Shown here piece after piece: positions 55,321 to 64,000 of a stretch of DNA of 64,000 nt. The position numbers and the translations under genes were made by a program. The notes under the pieces are model-generated. The model saw only the letters and a program-made list of their open reading frames with translations. It was not told the origin of the DNA and did not search any database. Position 1 is the stretch's first letter. Every line of letters begins with the position of its first letter. Origin of the DNA: Streptomyces rubellomurinus (GTDB taxonomy: Bacteria > Actinomycetota > Actinomycetes > Streptomycetales > Streptomycetaceae); assembly GCF_000961885.1 (NCBI RefSeq), contig NZ_JZKH01000035.1, forward strand, positions 1 through 64,000, in the 5' to 3' direction.

Positions 55321-58300
55321 TCGTCCTCACCCTCGATCTCTTCATCGGCATCGATCGGGGCCGATGCCTCCCCCTGGACAGCGGCACGGCGGTGATTCTC
55401 TTCCAGCAACCGGTCCAGGATCTCGACGCGCGCCCCCGGACTGACCGTCCACCGCTGCATCTGCCGGTAGGTGTGGAACCCATGCTCCAGCGGGACATCA
55501 CCCCAGCCGTAGGCGTCCATGACAGCCTCGTCGAGCGCGACATGGAGTTGCCGGAGGCGCGCAACGTCGCGATCGAAAGAATCGGCGATTTCTTGATCAT
55601 TGACGAGGTGATAGAGCTTCGTCAGGCCGAGATCACGCCTGAGCATGATCTCGTGCCGCTCCGTGTGCAACTCCTTGCCAATCTCGGCCAGCCGGTTGTT
55701 TGTTTTCGGGCGAGGGAATGTAGCGAACACGCCGGAAGGCGTGTAGCGTGGGTCATTTCGCAATCCTGACCCGTACTTGATTGCCCACATCTGGTGCAGA
55801 CTGGATGACAGTACCGCCTGGTCTACAAATGAGTCTGTGGCAAAAACTACAGTGGCCTCGCTTGGAATGAGCCCTTTGCTGATCCGGTAAGGCATCACTG
55901 TCACCGAGTGTCGCGTCATGACAAGAAATTCATTCAGGTCCGCAATTGCCTTTCGCATCGCAGGGCGGGACCGCAGAAAGAGCCACCATGGAGCCTCCCG
56001 AACTGCCTTCGCCTTCTTCGCCCGCTCGGGCTTTACGCGTTCAGCCAATCTGCCGTATGGCAGTTCATACCTCTTGGCCTGCATCTCTAGGTGACCATTG
56101 AAGTCGATGATCCAGCGAGACGGCGAGGCGTCAGGTCGGGAGTTGAGATCCTCTCCATTTAGATACGGGAAGAGTACCTCGGCATTCTTTGAGTCAACGT
56201 CAATCCAGTCTGCAGCCTCTTCTGGGTCGATAACGAATCCCATGCCGAGCGCGTAGCAGCCGATGAAAGCGATGCCACTGTTTTCGGCTAGCTGAATGGG
56301 AATTCCATCGATTCGACCGGCGGGCTCCAAGAGCGTTGAAATTCTCTCCGTCCCGACGCCGTCGGAAACCCTGGGCGCTCCAGGTGCAACGGTGCCGCGT
56401 GTGCCCCAGACTGCGGCATACTGCAAATTTGCACCAGCGGCCGGCCATGTTCGGCTCTGAATGGACCTGGTAATGCAGAATCCATCGGCAACCATTCGGT
56501 CCAGCCCCACCTCTCGGGTGGCGCCCTGGGCGATGCTGTTTGTGGCGATTAGGCCGATATTTCCCTTTCTTGTGAGCAACTGCATGGCACGGAGGAAGAA
56601 ATATGCAACGCCATCTGCAGTGCCTCGCCGTCCGGACGCCAAGATGGTGACGAACCAGTCGCGCACATTGGTCCCCATAGCGCCTGTAAGCTTCGGCCCG
56701 CCCAGGAACGGCGGGTTGCCGATGATCGCGTCGAAGCCGCCCCTCTCCATCACGTCCGGCACCGCGAGGATCCAATGAAGAGGCTTCCACCGTTCATAGT
56801 CGGTCTTCACCGTGGGTGTGAGCCCGGCAGTGAGGATGCCGTCGAGCATGGCCTTGTTGGGTTCGTCGGCGTCTGCGGGGTACGCCCGGCCGACGGCAAC
56901 GCGCAGGTTCTCGTACGCCTCCGATAGCGCTCTGCCGGGCTTGCCGCCGAGCTGTAGGCCAGCCGCGATCACGCCATCGGCGACGTCCGCGAGTTGGTGG
57001 GTCAGCTCCTGGTACTCGCGCCACTGCCTCCGCTTCGTGGCCGCCGAGCGCTGAGGGTCGTTATCACTGACCTCGCTCGCCAGGCTGCGGCGCAGCCTGG
57101 CTGCCCGGGTGAGCACGCCGTCGATGTCGAGGTGGCGGATCGCCTGAGCTCCGTCACCAAGGTCGAAGAGCGGTGTTGCAGCCGCCTTGGCTGGGGTGAT
57201 GTGAAGTGCTCGGAGCTGCTCAGCGTCGGTAAGGCCGAGCAGGGAGTTGCCGTGCAGGACCTTGTCGTCGACGAAGGAGAAGGGCAGCTTGGGGTCGAGG
57301 GAGACCAGCCACAGTGAGAGCTTGCACATCTCCACGGCCATGGCGTTGATGTCCGCGCCGTACAGGCACCTGGCGACCACTGTCCTTATCGCGTGGACGT
57401 ACAGGTCGTGCGCGCTCCCAGTCGCGACACCCTCGCGGCGCCACGCTTCGACGAGCCGGGCCGCCAGGAAACGAGCGGCGGCGACAAGGAAGGCGCCGGA
57501 GCCGCAGGCGATGTCGGCGACCCTGATGTCGAGGATGTCGTCGGACGACAACGGCCGCCACGCATCGGGGTCGCCGGTCTGGTGCGGGCCGGGATTGAAG
57601 ACCAGCGGCTCTAGGGCGTACTTGACGACCTCCTCCGCCAGCTTGCGCGGGGTGTAGTGGGCACCCGCCGTGGCGCGCGACGGGGTTTCGACGAGCAGAA
57701 CGCCGCCGGGTTCGACGACGAAGGGCCGGTTGCGTAGATCCCGTCGGATGATGCCGATGAGGGGCCGCAGCCGATCGCGCAGGGCCTCGTCGGTGGTGAC
57801 GGCGCGGAGAGCGCGTTCGGCGTCTTCGACCTCGGTGCTGCCGCGGATCGCTTTGGCCAGTGCGGCCTTGGACGGCAGTTTGGCGGCGGGCTGGTCGTCC
57901 TTCGCCCAGGCCAGGATGGCGTCGGCCAGCTTCGCCGGGTCGTGGTACCGGGCGGCCATGGCCTCCAGTTCGGCGAGCGGCATCTCCGGCTCCTCGCCGG
58001 CCTTGCCGATGAGGCCGATGGTGACCTCTTTCGTCTCCTGGCTGGAGTAGCCGAGCAGGCCCTCGTAGATGTAGCCGATCTGCTCGACGTCGATGTCGCG
58101 GAAGGAGATCCGCCGGGCCGGTTCGCCCCGTAGCTGGGCCATCTGCACCGCGCGCAGAACCTCCAGCATGACCCGGTCACTGACCGTGATGGCAAGTGTG
58201 TCGCGGGGACTGCGGGCGGTGAGGAACGGGAAGCGGTCGGGGTCGAAGAGCGAGCCGCCGTAGGAAGGCAGACGCAGATCTTCGAACGAAGCGCCGCGCG

Positions 58301-59396
58301 AGAGCGCCTGAGAGGTCGCCAGCAGCCGGTGCCAGGTCAGGTGGGTTCCGTCGAGGGTTTCGCCGCCCTCTTCGCGCTCGCGACGGTCGAGGGCGTCCAG
58401 CTCGTCGCTGATGCCGTAGCCCATCGCGAACAGCCGGCTCTGCGGAAGCAGGCCGCGTTCCTCGGCGAAGAGCAGGAAGACCACTCGCATCATCACCGTC
58501 ACGGCGGCCTCGTAGACCTCCTCGCGGTCCGCCGGCAGGGGGTCGGGCTCGCCATGGCGGACGGCGTCCAGGCCGGCCTCCGACAGGGCCTGTACGAGCA
58601 GCTCGACCGCGCGCCGCACCTGAACGCCGAGTGCTTCGGTGATCTCCTCGGCGGCGGCGACCGACTCGCCGAACAGCTCGGTCAGGCGGTCCTCCGGGCG
58701 TCCGCCGAGCAGCCGCCGGAGCCGGAGCAGTTCGACGAAGGCGTCGCGGGTCTGCGGCTCCTCGATCCAGGTCTGCGCGTCGACGACGCCAGAGGCGACC
58801 ATGGTGTCCTTGCGGGCGCTGACGACCGCCCACCAGCGTCCGTCGGTGACGACGCCGATGGGGACCTTCCCATGCCGCAGCAGTTCCTCCATGCGGTCGA
58901 TCGGGCTGGTCGCCCAGCCGTCGTCCAGCGGGTCGCGTAGCGAGTCCACGGGGTCAACGACAAGGACGAGCGCGCCGATCGTCTCGCCGTAGGCGAGCGC
59001 TCCGGTGGGCGTCACCGTCACGGCATAGTTGGGCGACCGCACGCCGTCGGCGGCGTCTGCGAACAGAGCCCCAGTCAGGTCGGTGGTGTAGTGGTCGCCC
59101 CAGCCGAGGACGTTCCGGAGAATCAGTTTGACCCAAGCATCGCGGGCCTCGCGGTAGCGGTCGAGCGCGGACGGATCGTCTCGGCGCAGGTCCCAGCCTT
59201 CCCATGCCTTCTCGAACGCCGGCTTGGCGTCCTTGAGCAGGGCCGCCTGGTCGGCGCCGAGCTGTGGCATCCCCTGCTGCCAGACACGCTTGAGGGCAGG
59301 AACGGACAGGAATGGCCCATCGGCGTCCACCAGCTCCAGCCACGCGCGGTGGAGGTCGGCGGTGGAACGCGCTGGCCCGGCGGATTTGCGCCTCAT
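55317..59396 (-). CDS. drmMI: DISARM adenine-specific DNA methyltransferase DrmMI
   Basis: A 1359-aa class 1 DISARM methyltransferase of the Eco57I-like type. The N-terminal part lacks a convincing nuclease motif but has helical tracts. The SAM motif is VADIACGSGAFLVAAARFLA (near 628), and the catalytic motif NPPFLGGPK is near 895, giving N6-adenine methylation. After NPPF, residues about 900-1280 (55.56-56.7 kb) are the target recognition region, visibly poorer in GC (about 50 percent in 60-base samples) than the rest (about 70). It overlaps drmD and drmA by a few bases. It would mark host DNA as self. Confidence 0.92.
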   Translation of the reverse strand: MRRKSAGPARSTADLHRAWLELVDADGPFLSVPALKRVWQQGMPQLGADQAALLKDAKPAFEKAWEGWDLRRDDPSALDRYREARDAWVKLILRNVLGWGDHYTTDLTGALFADAADGVRSPNYAVTVTPTGALAYGETIGALVLVVDPVDSLRDPLDDGWATSPIDRMEELLRHGKVPIGVVTDGRWWAVVSARKDTMVASGVVDAQTWIEEPQTRDAFVELLRLRRLLGGRPEDRLTELFGESVAAAEEITEALGVQVRRAVELLVQALSEAGLDAVRHGEPDPLPADREEVYEAAVTVMMRVVFLLFAEERGLLPQSRLFAMGYGISDELDALDRREREEGGETLDGTHLTWHRLLATSQALSRGASFEDLRLPSYGGSLFDPDRFPFLTARSPRDTLAITVSDRVMLEVLRAVQMAQLRGEPARRISFRDIDVEQIGYIYEGLLGYSSQETKEVTIGLIGKAGEEPEMPLAELEAMAARYHDPAKLADAILAWAKDDQPAAKLPSKAALAKAIRGSTEVEDAERALRAVTTDEALRDRLRPLIGIIRRDLRNRPFVVEPGGVLLVETPSRATAGAHYTPRKLAEEVVKYALEPLVFNPGPHQTGDPDAWRPLSSDDILDIRVADIACGSGAFLVAAARFLAARLVEAWRREGVATGSAHDLYVHAIRTVVARCLYGADINAMAVEMCKLSLWLVSLDPKLPFSFVDDKVLHGNSLLGLTDAEQLRALHITPAKAAATPLFDLGDGAQAIRHLDIDGVLTRAARLRRSLASEVSDNDPQRSAATKRRQWREYQELTHQLADVADGVIAAGLQLGGKPGRALSEAYENLRVAVGRAYPADADEPNKAMLDGILTAGLTPTVKTDYERWKPLHWILAVPDVMERGGFDAIIGNPPFLGGPKLTGAMGTNVRDWFVTILASGRRGTADGVAYFFLRAMQLLTRKGNIGLIATNSIAQGATREVGLDRMVADGFCITRSIQSRTWPAAGANLQYAAVWGTRGTVAPGAPRVSDGVGTERISTLLEPAGRIDGIPIQLAENSGIAFIGCYALGMGFVIDPEEAADWIDVDSKNAEVLFPYLNGEDLNSRPDASPSRWIIDFNGHLEMQAKRYELPYGRLAERVKPERAKKAKAVREAPWWLFLRSRPAMRKAIADLNEFLVMTRHSVTVMPYRISKGLIPSEATVVFATDSFVDQAVLSSSLHQMWAIKYGSGLRNDPRYTPSGVFATFPRPKTNNRLAEIGKELHTERHEIMLRRDLGLTKLYHLVNDQEIADSFDRDVARLRQLHVALDEAVMDAYGWGDVPLEHGFHTYRQMQRWTVSPGARVEILDRLLEENHRRAAVQGEASAPIDADEEIEGEDE

Positions 59397-62300
59397 GACT
59401 GCACCCTCCCTGCTTCGGCGTCGGCCGGGGTCAGCGCGAAGACCACGGCCGCGGCGGACACGTGCGGTTTGACGTCGGCGTAGCGCTCGCCGATCGCGGC
59501 GATCTCGCGCTGCTCCTCCTCATGGAGGTTGGCCAGCCGGTCCTCCATGGCGAGCAGGTCACGGCGGCGTTGTGCCTGCTGGTCGTCGGTGAACAACAGT
59601 TCCTCCTGGGCCTGGATCTCCCGCGCCAGCCGCTCGCGGGACTCTTCCAGGTTGATCCGGAAGGCCGCGAAGATCTCCCGGGCACGGGAGACATCGGACT
59701 CCTGGCGGGTACGCAGTGCCTCGGTAACCCGCTCCTGGTGGGACTCGGCCCTGCGCCCCACGGCATTGAGCAGGCGGGTCCGCAGCCGGGAGTCCTCCGC
59801 GTCCCACAGCTGGGCGAGCGTGACCCGCACGCTCTCGTCAGCCAGGGCCAGGCGCTCCGCGTCGAGGGCTTGGTCGAGCACCTCCTCTACCTTGGCCTCG
59901 GCCATTGCCTGGCCACGCAGGCGGATCCCAGTTAGGAAGACCTCCTCGTGCAGCCGCAGGCCGCCGCGCCCGACGAGGACCAGCCGGGAGACGGCGGCTA
60001 CGCACGACTGAGGCAGGTCCTCGACCACGACCGCGGTGACCCGGTGCACTGGGGAGTCGACGCTGAACAGCGCGCTGCGCAGCAGCCGGGCCGAGCGTTG
60101 CATCAGCGCGTGGCCGAGGTGGACGTGCACCAGATCGGTGCGGTCCTGGGCTGCCTTGTCGTCGAATGTGATCGGCCGCAGGACGCCGGGTTTCAGGCGG
60201 GTATCGAGCCCATCGAGGGCGTGCTGCCAGGCCGACCCGAGCGAGGGGATCTCGAACACCTTGGCATCGCTGCGGTCGTCGCCGATCTCGATCAGCGGCG
60301 GCTGCGCGGTGAGCGCCAGAGCCGCGTCCACCACGCGACGGGCGTTGCCGGGAGTCAGGTGCATCTCCAGCTTGCGCTGGTCGTATGTGCGGGACAGCTC
60401 GGTGAGGCGGCGGTTGAGCTCGATGCCGCCCGCCAGCGCTCGGGTGATGATTGCGTCGCCGCTCTCGCGGTCGGTGGCCCGGCTCTTGCGGGTGGCCGTG
60501 CTCGGGCTGAAATGCTCCTGCAGTTCGCCGTCGATGATCTGGTTGACCGAGCCGAGGTCGTGGGCGACGTTGCCGACCTTCTCCGCGATGCGGCGCATGA
60601 AGTCCATGTCCGCGGCGTAGGTCGCCGAGGTCGAGTTAGGTGCGAAGTGGTAGATCTCAGGCGTGTGGTGCTGGCCGTAGCGGTCGATGCGCCCGATCCG
60701 CTGCTCCAGTCGGGAGGGGTTGAACGGGATGTCGAAGTTGACCAGCCGGTGGCAGTACGTCTGCAGGTCGATGCCCTCACCGGCGGAGTCGGTGGCGACG
60801 AGCACCCGCACGCGCTCCTTGCTCGGGTCCTCGGTGAAGCGGGCGCGGATCTCCTCCCGCTCCTCAGTGGGCGTGGACCCCTGGATGGTGGCCAGCACCT
60901 CGCCGTAGCCGCGCTGGGTGAGCACGTCGGCAATCCAGTCCAAGGTGGCGGCGTACTCGGTGAACACCACCACCCGCTCATTCATCCAGGTTCTGCCGTC
61001 CGGACGACAGACCGCGTCGAGGAAGCCGATCAGCGCCTTCAGGCGGGAGTCCGGCCGGTGCTCGAAGCGCCGACCCCATGAGACCAGGGCGGAAATCTCC
61101 TGGGGGCTCGCGGCTACCAGCGGATCGGAGCCCTTGCTCTGCCGCAGGGCGGTGAACTCCGGATGGTCCTCCCGGCCCTCCTCCTCATCCGACTGCCGAC
61201 TGCCGAGGACCTCCTCGTAGTACTCGTCCTCGTCATCCAGGTCCGGCAGCCGACCCGTTGCGGCGGCCTGCTCGTAGAGCTCCAGCGTGCGGGCGAACGA
61301 CCACGGGCTGGACAGGAAGCGCTTCTTCAGCAGCATCGCCACGATGTCGCCTGAGCGCTTCTTGCCGTTGGCACGGGCGCTCTCGGCGAGGAGGCGCTCA
61401 AGGACTGTGAACTGCTGCTGCTCGTCGTCGTCCGGCGTGAACGGGATGGTCTTCAGCTGCCGGGCCTTGAAGCCCTTGTCCTTCAGCTCAGTCTTCAGCC
61501 GACGTACCGTCACCTCGCGCAGCGCTCGCTCGTCGAGGAGGGCGCCGCGGCTGAACCGCCGACCGTCGATCATCTCCAGCAGCGCGGTGAACGACTCCGG
61601 GTACCCGTTGTGCGGGGTAGCGGACAGGAACAGGCGGTGCTCGCACCGCTCCGCCAGCTCGCGGGTGGCCACCGTGCGCTGGCTGTCCACGGCGTACCCG
61701 CGGTGGCCGTCCGCTGTGCTCGGGCCGGCGGGCGCAACATGGTGGGCTTCATCGACGACGAGCACATCGAACGCGAACCGTCGGGCGGTGGCCGTGTCCC
61801 GGGCGTCGGCGTAGATCGAGCGCAGCAGACGCTGTGCGCGCACCGTCGGCAGCCACGACAGGCTCACGATGACCCGCGGGAAGAGCCGGAACGGATTCGC
61901 GTTCAGCCCGTGGCTGCGCCGCACCTGCGACATCAGCTCGCTGTTGACGATCACGAAGTCCAGGCCGAACTTCTCCCGCATCTCGTCCTGCCACTTCAGT
62001 GCAAGGCTTGGCGGGCAGACGATGACGACCGAGCGCGCCCGGTGCCGCAGCAGCAGCTCCTGGATGACCAGGCCGGCCTCGATGGTCTTGCCCAGGCCGA
62101 CGTCGTCGGCAAGCAGCAGGTTGGTACGGGAGGACTGCAGGGCGCGGCGCAGTGGCTCCAGCTGGTACGCCTCGACGTTGGCGCCGCTACGGAACGGTGC
62201 CTGGTACGAGTCGGCGTCAGCGGAGGTGACCGCACCCCAACGTACGGCGTCAACGAATGCCGCGAGCGTGTTCGGGTCGTCGAAGCCGTCCACTGCGATG

Positions 62301-62596
62301 GTCTCCGGCAGCCCCTGATCGGGCGCGACGGTGTGCCCAACCTCTAGCTCCCAGACAACTGCCAGTTCCTCGCCAAGGCGGTCTTCTTCCAGGGATTGGA
62401 GGCTGACTACGTGCGTCAGCTGAGCCGTGCCCTCATCGGCGGGGCTGCGCGGCAAGCCCTGTTGGCGTACATCCGCGACCGCCCAGGTGGAACCCCGGAC
62501 GTTGACGACCTGTCCCGGTTCGGGGATCTGCGGCAGGGCCGCAGGCTGCGCGGTGCGCGGGCCCCGCTGCACCTGCTCGTCAGACACAACCGCCAT
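59393..62596 (-). CDS. drmD: DISARM class 1 SNF2-like helicase DrmD
   Basis: A 1067-aa SNF2/SF2 translocase that defines class 1 DISARM. Walker A is DDVGLGKTIEAG (near 164), motif II VVDEAHHV (near 282), motif III FLSATPHNG (near 325) and motif VI RLEQRIGRIDRYGQ (near 632), with a helical C-terminal region. The ATG at 62596 has AAGGGA upstream and is preferred over an in-frame GTG at 62632. First gene of the operon; its stop overlaps drmMI (ATGA). Confidence 0.92.
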   Translation of the reverse strand: MAVVSDEQVQRGPRTAQPAALPQIPEPGQVVNVRGSTWAVADVRQQGLPRSPADEGTAQLTHVVSLQSLEEDRLGEELAVVWELEVGHTVAPDQGLPETIAVDGFDDPNTLAAFVDAVRWGAVTSADADSYQAPFRSGANVEAYQLEPLRRALQSSRTNLLLADDVGLGKTIEAGLVIQELLLRHRARSVVIVCPPSLALKWQDEMREKFGLDFVIVNSELMSQVRRSHGLNANPFRLFPRVIVSLSWLPTVRAQRLLRSIYADARDTATARRFAFDVLVVDEAHHVAPAGPSTADGHRGYAVDSQRTVATRELAERCEHRLFLSATPHNGYPESFTALLEMIDGRRFSRGALLDERALREVTVRRLKTELKDKGFKARQLKTIPFTPDDDEQQQFTVLERLLAESARANGKKRSGDIVAMLLKKRFLSSPWSFARTLELYEQAAATGRLPDLDDEDEYYEEVLGSRQSDEEEGREDHPEFTALRQSKGSDPLVAASPQEISALVSWGRRFEHRPDSRLKALIGFLDAVCRPDGRTWMNERVVVFTEYAATLDWIADVLTQRGYGEVLATIQGSTPTEEREEIRARFTEDPSKERVRVLVATDSAGEGIDLQTYCHRLVNFDIPFNPSRLEQRIGRIDRYGQHHTPEIYHFAPNSTSATYAADMDFMRRIAEKVGNVAHDLGSVNQIIDGELQEHFSPSTATRKSRATDRESGDAIITRALAGGIELNRRLTELSRTYDQRKLEMHLTPGNARRVVDAALALTAQPPLIEIGDDRSDAKVFEIPSLGSAWQHALDGLDTRLKPGVLRPITFDDKAAQDRTDLVHVHLGHALMQRSARLLRSALFSVDSPVHRVTAVVVEDLPQSCVAAVSRLVLVGRGGLRLHEEVFLTGIRLRGQAMAEAKVEEVLDQALDAERLALADESVRVTLAQLWDAEDSRLRTRLLNAVGRRAESHQERVTEALRTRQESDVSRAREIFAAFRINLEESRERLAREIQAQEELLFTDDQQAQRRRDLLAMEDRLANLHEEEQREIAAIGERYADVKPHVSAAAVVFALTPADAEAGRVQS

Positions 62597-62721
62597 CGCG
62601 CGTCCCTTCGCCACCACCGCTGCTACTGCCACCTGATCATGCCGGAACCGGGATCATCACCGGACCAAACCGGCCGAAGAGGTACGACGGCCCATCTACC
62701 CGAATCATCCTCGCGCTATTT

Positions 62722-62759
62722 TTCGATTTTCGCAAACAGTCCTGCTAGCATGGCTTGCA
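62722..62759 (+). promoter_or_regulatory. Candidate leaderless promoter for the XRE-ImmA gene
   Basis: TAGCAT (62746-62751) is a plausible -10, with a weak TTCGAT at 62722-62727 as -35 at an 18-base spacing. Transcription would then begin at about the ATG at 62759, giving a leaderless mRNA, a common form in streptomycetes. The AT-rich block TTTTTCGATTTTCG (62719-62732) contains repeated TTTCG and could bind the XRE domain itself. Confidence 0.4.
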
Positions 62760-63862
62760 TGCCGAACACCCCCGACCGCGTCCGCGAGCTGATCCAGGCG
62801 TCGGGGCTGAGTCAACGTGATTTCGGCCTCCGGATCGGGCTCGACGACTCCAAGCTGTCCAAGTCCCTGAGCGGCAGCCGCCGATTCTCGTCGCTTGACC
62901 TGGCGCGTATCGCCGAGCTGTGCACCGTGACAGTCGACTGGCTGATCACCGGTGAGGAGCCTCCGCTTGCTCTGGCGGCACGGACCACCGGCGGTAGCGC
63001 CGGCGAGGCGATCCGCGCGGCAAGGCGGTACAGCACGCTCAGATCAGACATGGCAGCTATCGGTTTCCCGCAGCCGTGGCGGCCTGTCCTTCAGGATCCC
63101 GCTACAGGGAACTGGACGGAGCGGGGTCGCCGTCTGGCCACAAGCGCACTAGGGGCCGTAGCTCGCAGCGGGCTGTCCGTACAACAGGAGGACCTCTCGA
63201 AGCTGGTGGAGGAGGTGTTCGGGGCCGATGTGGCGGTCGTCGAGGTCGGCCCCGACTTCGACGGGCTTGCCGCCGCATCGAGCGACGCGAAGATCATTTT
63301 GCTTGCTACCTGCCACCTCCCCTCTCGGCAGCGGTTCACCCTGGCCCACGAACTTGGCCACCTGCTGGCGGGTGACAACCAAGAGCTGCACCTCGATAAC
63401 GACGTATTCGACAAGGTGTACGCGAAGGAGCCGAGCGAAATCCAGGCCAACGCCTTCGCCGCCGCCTTCCTCATGCCAGAAGAGGAAATGCGCCAGGCCG
63501 TGGGCGCGACCGGTCTCACCGAAGCATCTTTCGCTGCTCTGGCCTGTGACTGGATGGTGACCCCTTCAGCTCTCGCGTATCGACTACTGAACCTTCGTCT
63601 GATCGACGCCGGCGCCTGCGAGCGCTACAAGGCCATCACCTCGGCCAATGCGGCAGCCCTGGCTGGCCGCGGTGAGGAGCTCGCCCGACGAACCGTCACC
63701 ACAAGCAGCTCTAGACCCCCAGGACTCCTCGTGCGCGACACCTACGCAGCCTACGAGGCGGGCGAAGCCACGCTCCGCCCGTACGCTGGCCTTCTTGGCA
63801 GGGATGTTGACGCGCTCAGGCGCGATCTGGAGACGGGAAGCGAGGCTCCCAGCTCCTCGTGA
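62759..63862 (+). CDS. XRE-ImmA/IrrE fusion: HTH with M78-type metallopeptidase
   Basis: A 367-aa protein. Residues about 3-60 form an XRE helix-turn-helix (VRELIQASGLSQRDFGLRIG ... SKLSKSLSGSRRF). A helical linker follows, then an ImmA/IrrE-like zinc peptidase with the active-site FTLAHELGHLLAGD (near 195) and the third ligand region EIQANAFAAAFLMP. Such proteins in phages and integrated elements cleave or relieve repression by a partner regulator after stress. It is divergent from drmD across 162 bases and overlaps the PIN gene by GTGA, so it may regulate both. ATG at 62750 is an alternative start. Confidence 0.85.
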   Translation: MPNTPDRVRELIQASGLSQRDFGLRIGLDDSKLSKSLSGSRRFSSLDLARIAELCTVTVDWLITGEEPPLALAARTTGGSAGEAIRAARRYSTLRSDMAAIGFPQPWRPVLQDPATGNWTERGRRLATSALGAVARSGLSVQQEDLSKLVEEVFGADVAVVEVGPDFDGLAAASSDAKIILLATCHLPSRQRFTLAHELGHLLAGDNQELHLDNDVFDKVYAKEPSEIQANAFAAAFLMPEEEMRQAVGATGLTEASFAALACDWMVTPSALAYRLLNLRLIDAGACERYKAITSANAAALAGRGEELARRTVTTSSSRPPGLLVRDTYAAYEAGEATLRPYAGLLGRDVDALRRDLETGSEAPSSS

Positions 63863-64000
63863 ACGCCTACTTCTTCCCCGACAATACGGTGCTGTGCAAC
63901 TTCGCTTCGGTGGAGCGAATCGATCTGCTCAAGGCAGTACTCGACGAACGCGGACGATGGACCGCCGCAGTCGCCTACGAAGCGCACCGGTCCGCATCCG
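63859..64000 (+). CDS. PIN-domain protein, N-terminal part (cut by window edge)
   Basis: The first 47 residues from a GTG overlapping the XRE-ImmA stop: FFPDNTVLCNFASVERIDLL has the opening strand and first Asp of a PIN nuclease, and later WTAAVAYEAHRSAS the helix with a conserved Glu. COG2856 peptidase genes followed by PIN genes form a predicted toxin-antitoxin pairing. The rest of the gene, including the remaining acidic residues, lies outside the window. Confidence 0.75.
   Translation, partial: MNAYFFPDNTVLCNFASVERIDLLKAVLDERGRWTAAVAYEAHRSAS

Larger units (their letters stand above)
45856..64000. mobile_element. Genomic defence island (left edge at tRNA-Phe, right end outside the window)
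   Basis: The island starts at the tRNA-Phe fragment and includes a GNAT-PIN-EVE/ASCH plus ASCH module, a class 1 DISARM operon and an XRE-ImmA/PIN pair. No integrase or excisionase is inside the window, so either they lie at the far end or the element is no longer mobile. Coding GC is slightly to clearly lower than in the chromosomal genes to the left. Conserved streptomycete core genes stop at 45.7 kb. Confidence 0.7.

Noticed and set aside
48808..62596. BREX system
   Set aside because: A large methylase with helicases was considered as BREX, but there is no pglZ, brxC or brxL; DUF1998 and PLD genes identify DISARM.

Overview
The window is chromosomal DNA from a high-GC actinomycete of the Streptomyces/Kitasatospora group. 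The evidence is the GC-rich codon use, frequent GTG starts, the purA / DAG-kinase-like / purF-purM / DUF3073 / valine dehydrogenase / bldC / hrpA gene order, several WhiJ-type loci (XRE-DUF5753, DUF397, DUF6879) and class-E-type LAxTG sortase substrates. No plasmid or phage replication genes were seen.

Layout. 1-8.4 kb: the tail of an RsbW-like anti-sigma factor, two LAxTG wall-anchored proteins, an amidase convergent with a TetR regulator, a hydrolase/DinB-like pair, a PP2C-like phosphatase and a pirin with a nested operator-like dyad. 8.4-21.7 kb: housekeeping and metabolic genes (SseB-domain protein, acyl-CoA dehydrogenase, M18 aminopeptidase, thioredoxin-NHL protein, GNATs, a TrxB-like oxidoreductase with a His-rich methyltransferase, cutA, metG). 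21.8-26.4 kb: a patchwork of small WhiJ-type regulatory genes on the minus strand, lower in GC in parts, with two apparent one-base frameshifts. 26.6-41 kb: conserved core (GNAT, purA, DAG-kinase-like, purF, purM, DUF3073, vdh, bldC, tRNA-Asp, hrpA). 41-45.8 kb: an ECF-type sigma factor with a membrane partner, an orphan C-terminal piece of prolyl-tRNA synthetase, and a WXG100-like / DUF1023 hydrolase / lipoprotein operon.

From 45,856 to the right edge lies a defence island. It begins with a 45-bp 3' half of a tRNA-Phe gene, which is the expected footprint (att site) of integration into a tRNA gene. Its centre is a complete class 1 DISARM phage-defence operon on the minus strand, drmD-drmMI-drmA-drmB-drmC, with every junction overlapping by a few bases (translational coupling). 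On the left is a two-gene module encoding a 685-aa GNAT + PIN + GNAT-like + EVE/ASCH-like protein and a small ASCH protein. On the right, divergent from drmD, is an XRE/ImmA metallopeptidase fusion overlapping a PIN-domain gene cut by the window edge.

How the genes may work together: DrmMI would mark self DNA by adenine methylation and DrmA/DrmB/DrmC/DrmD would act on incoming unmodified DNA. The XRE-ImmA/PIN pair shares its promoter region with drmD and could regulate or guard the island. The GNAT-PIN-EVE/ASCH module is the strongest candidate here for an undescribed defence or toxin-antitoxin-like system. All functions are assigned by reading motifs, without database searches.
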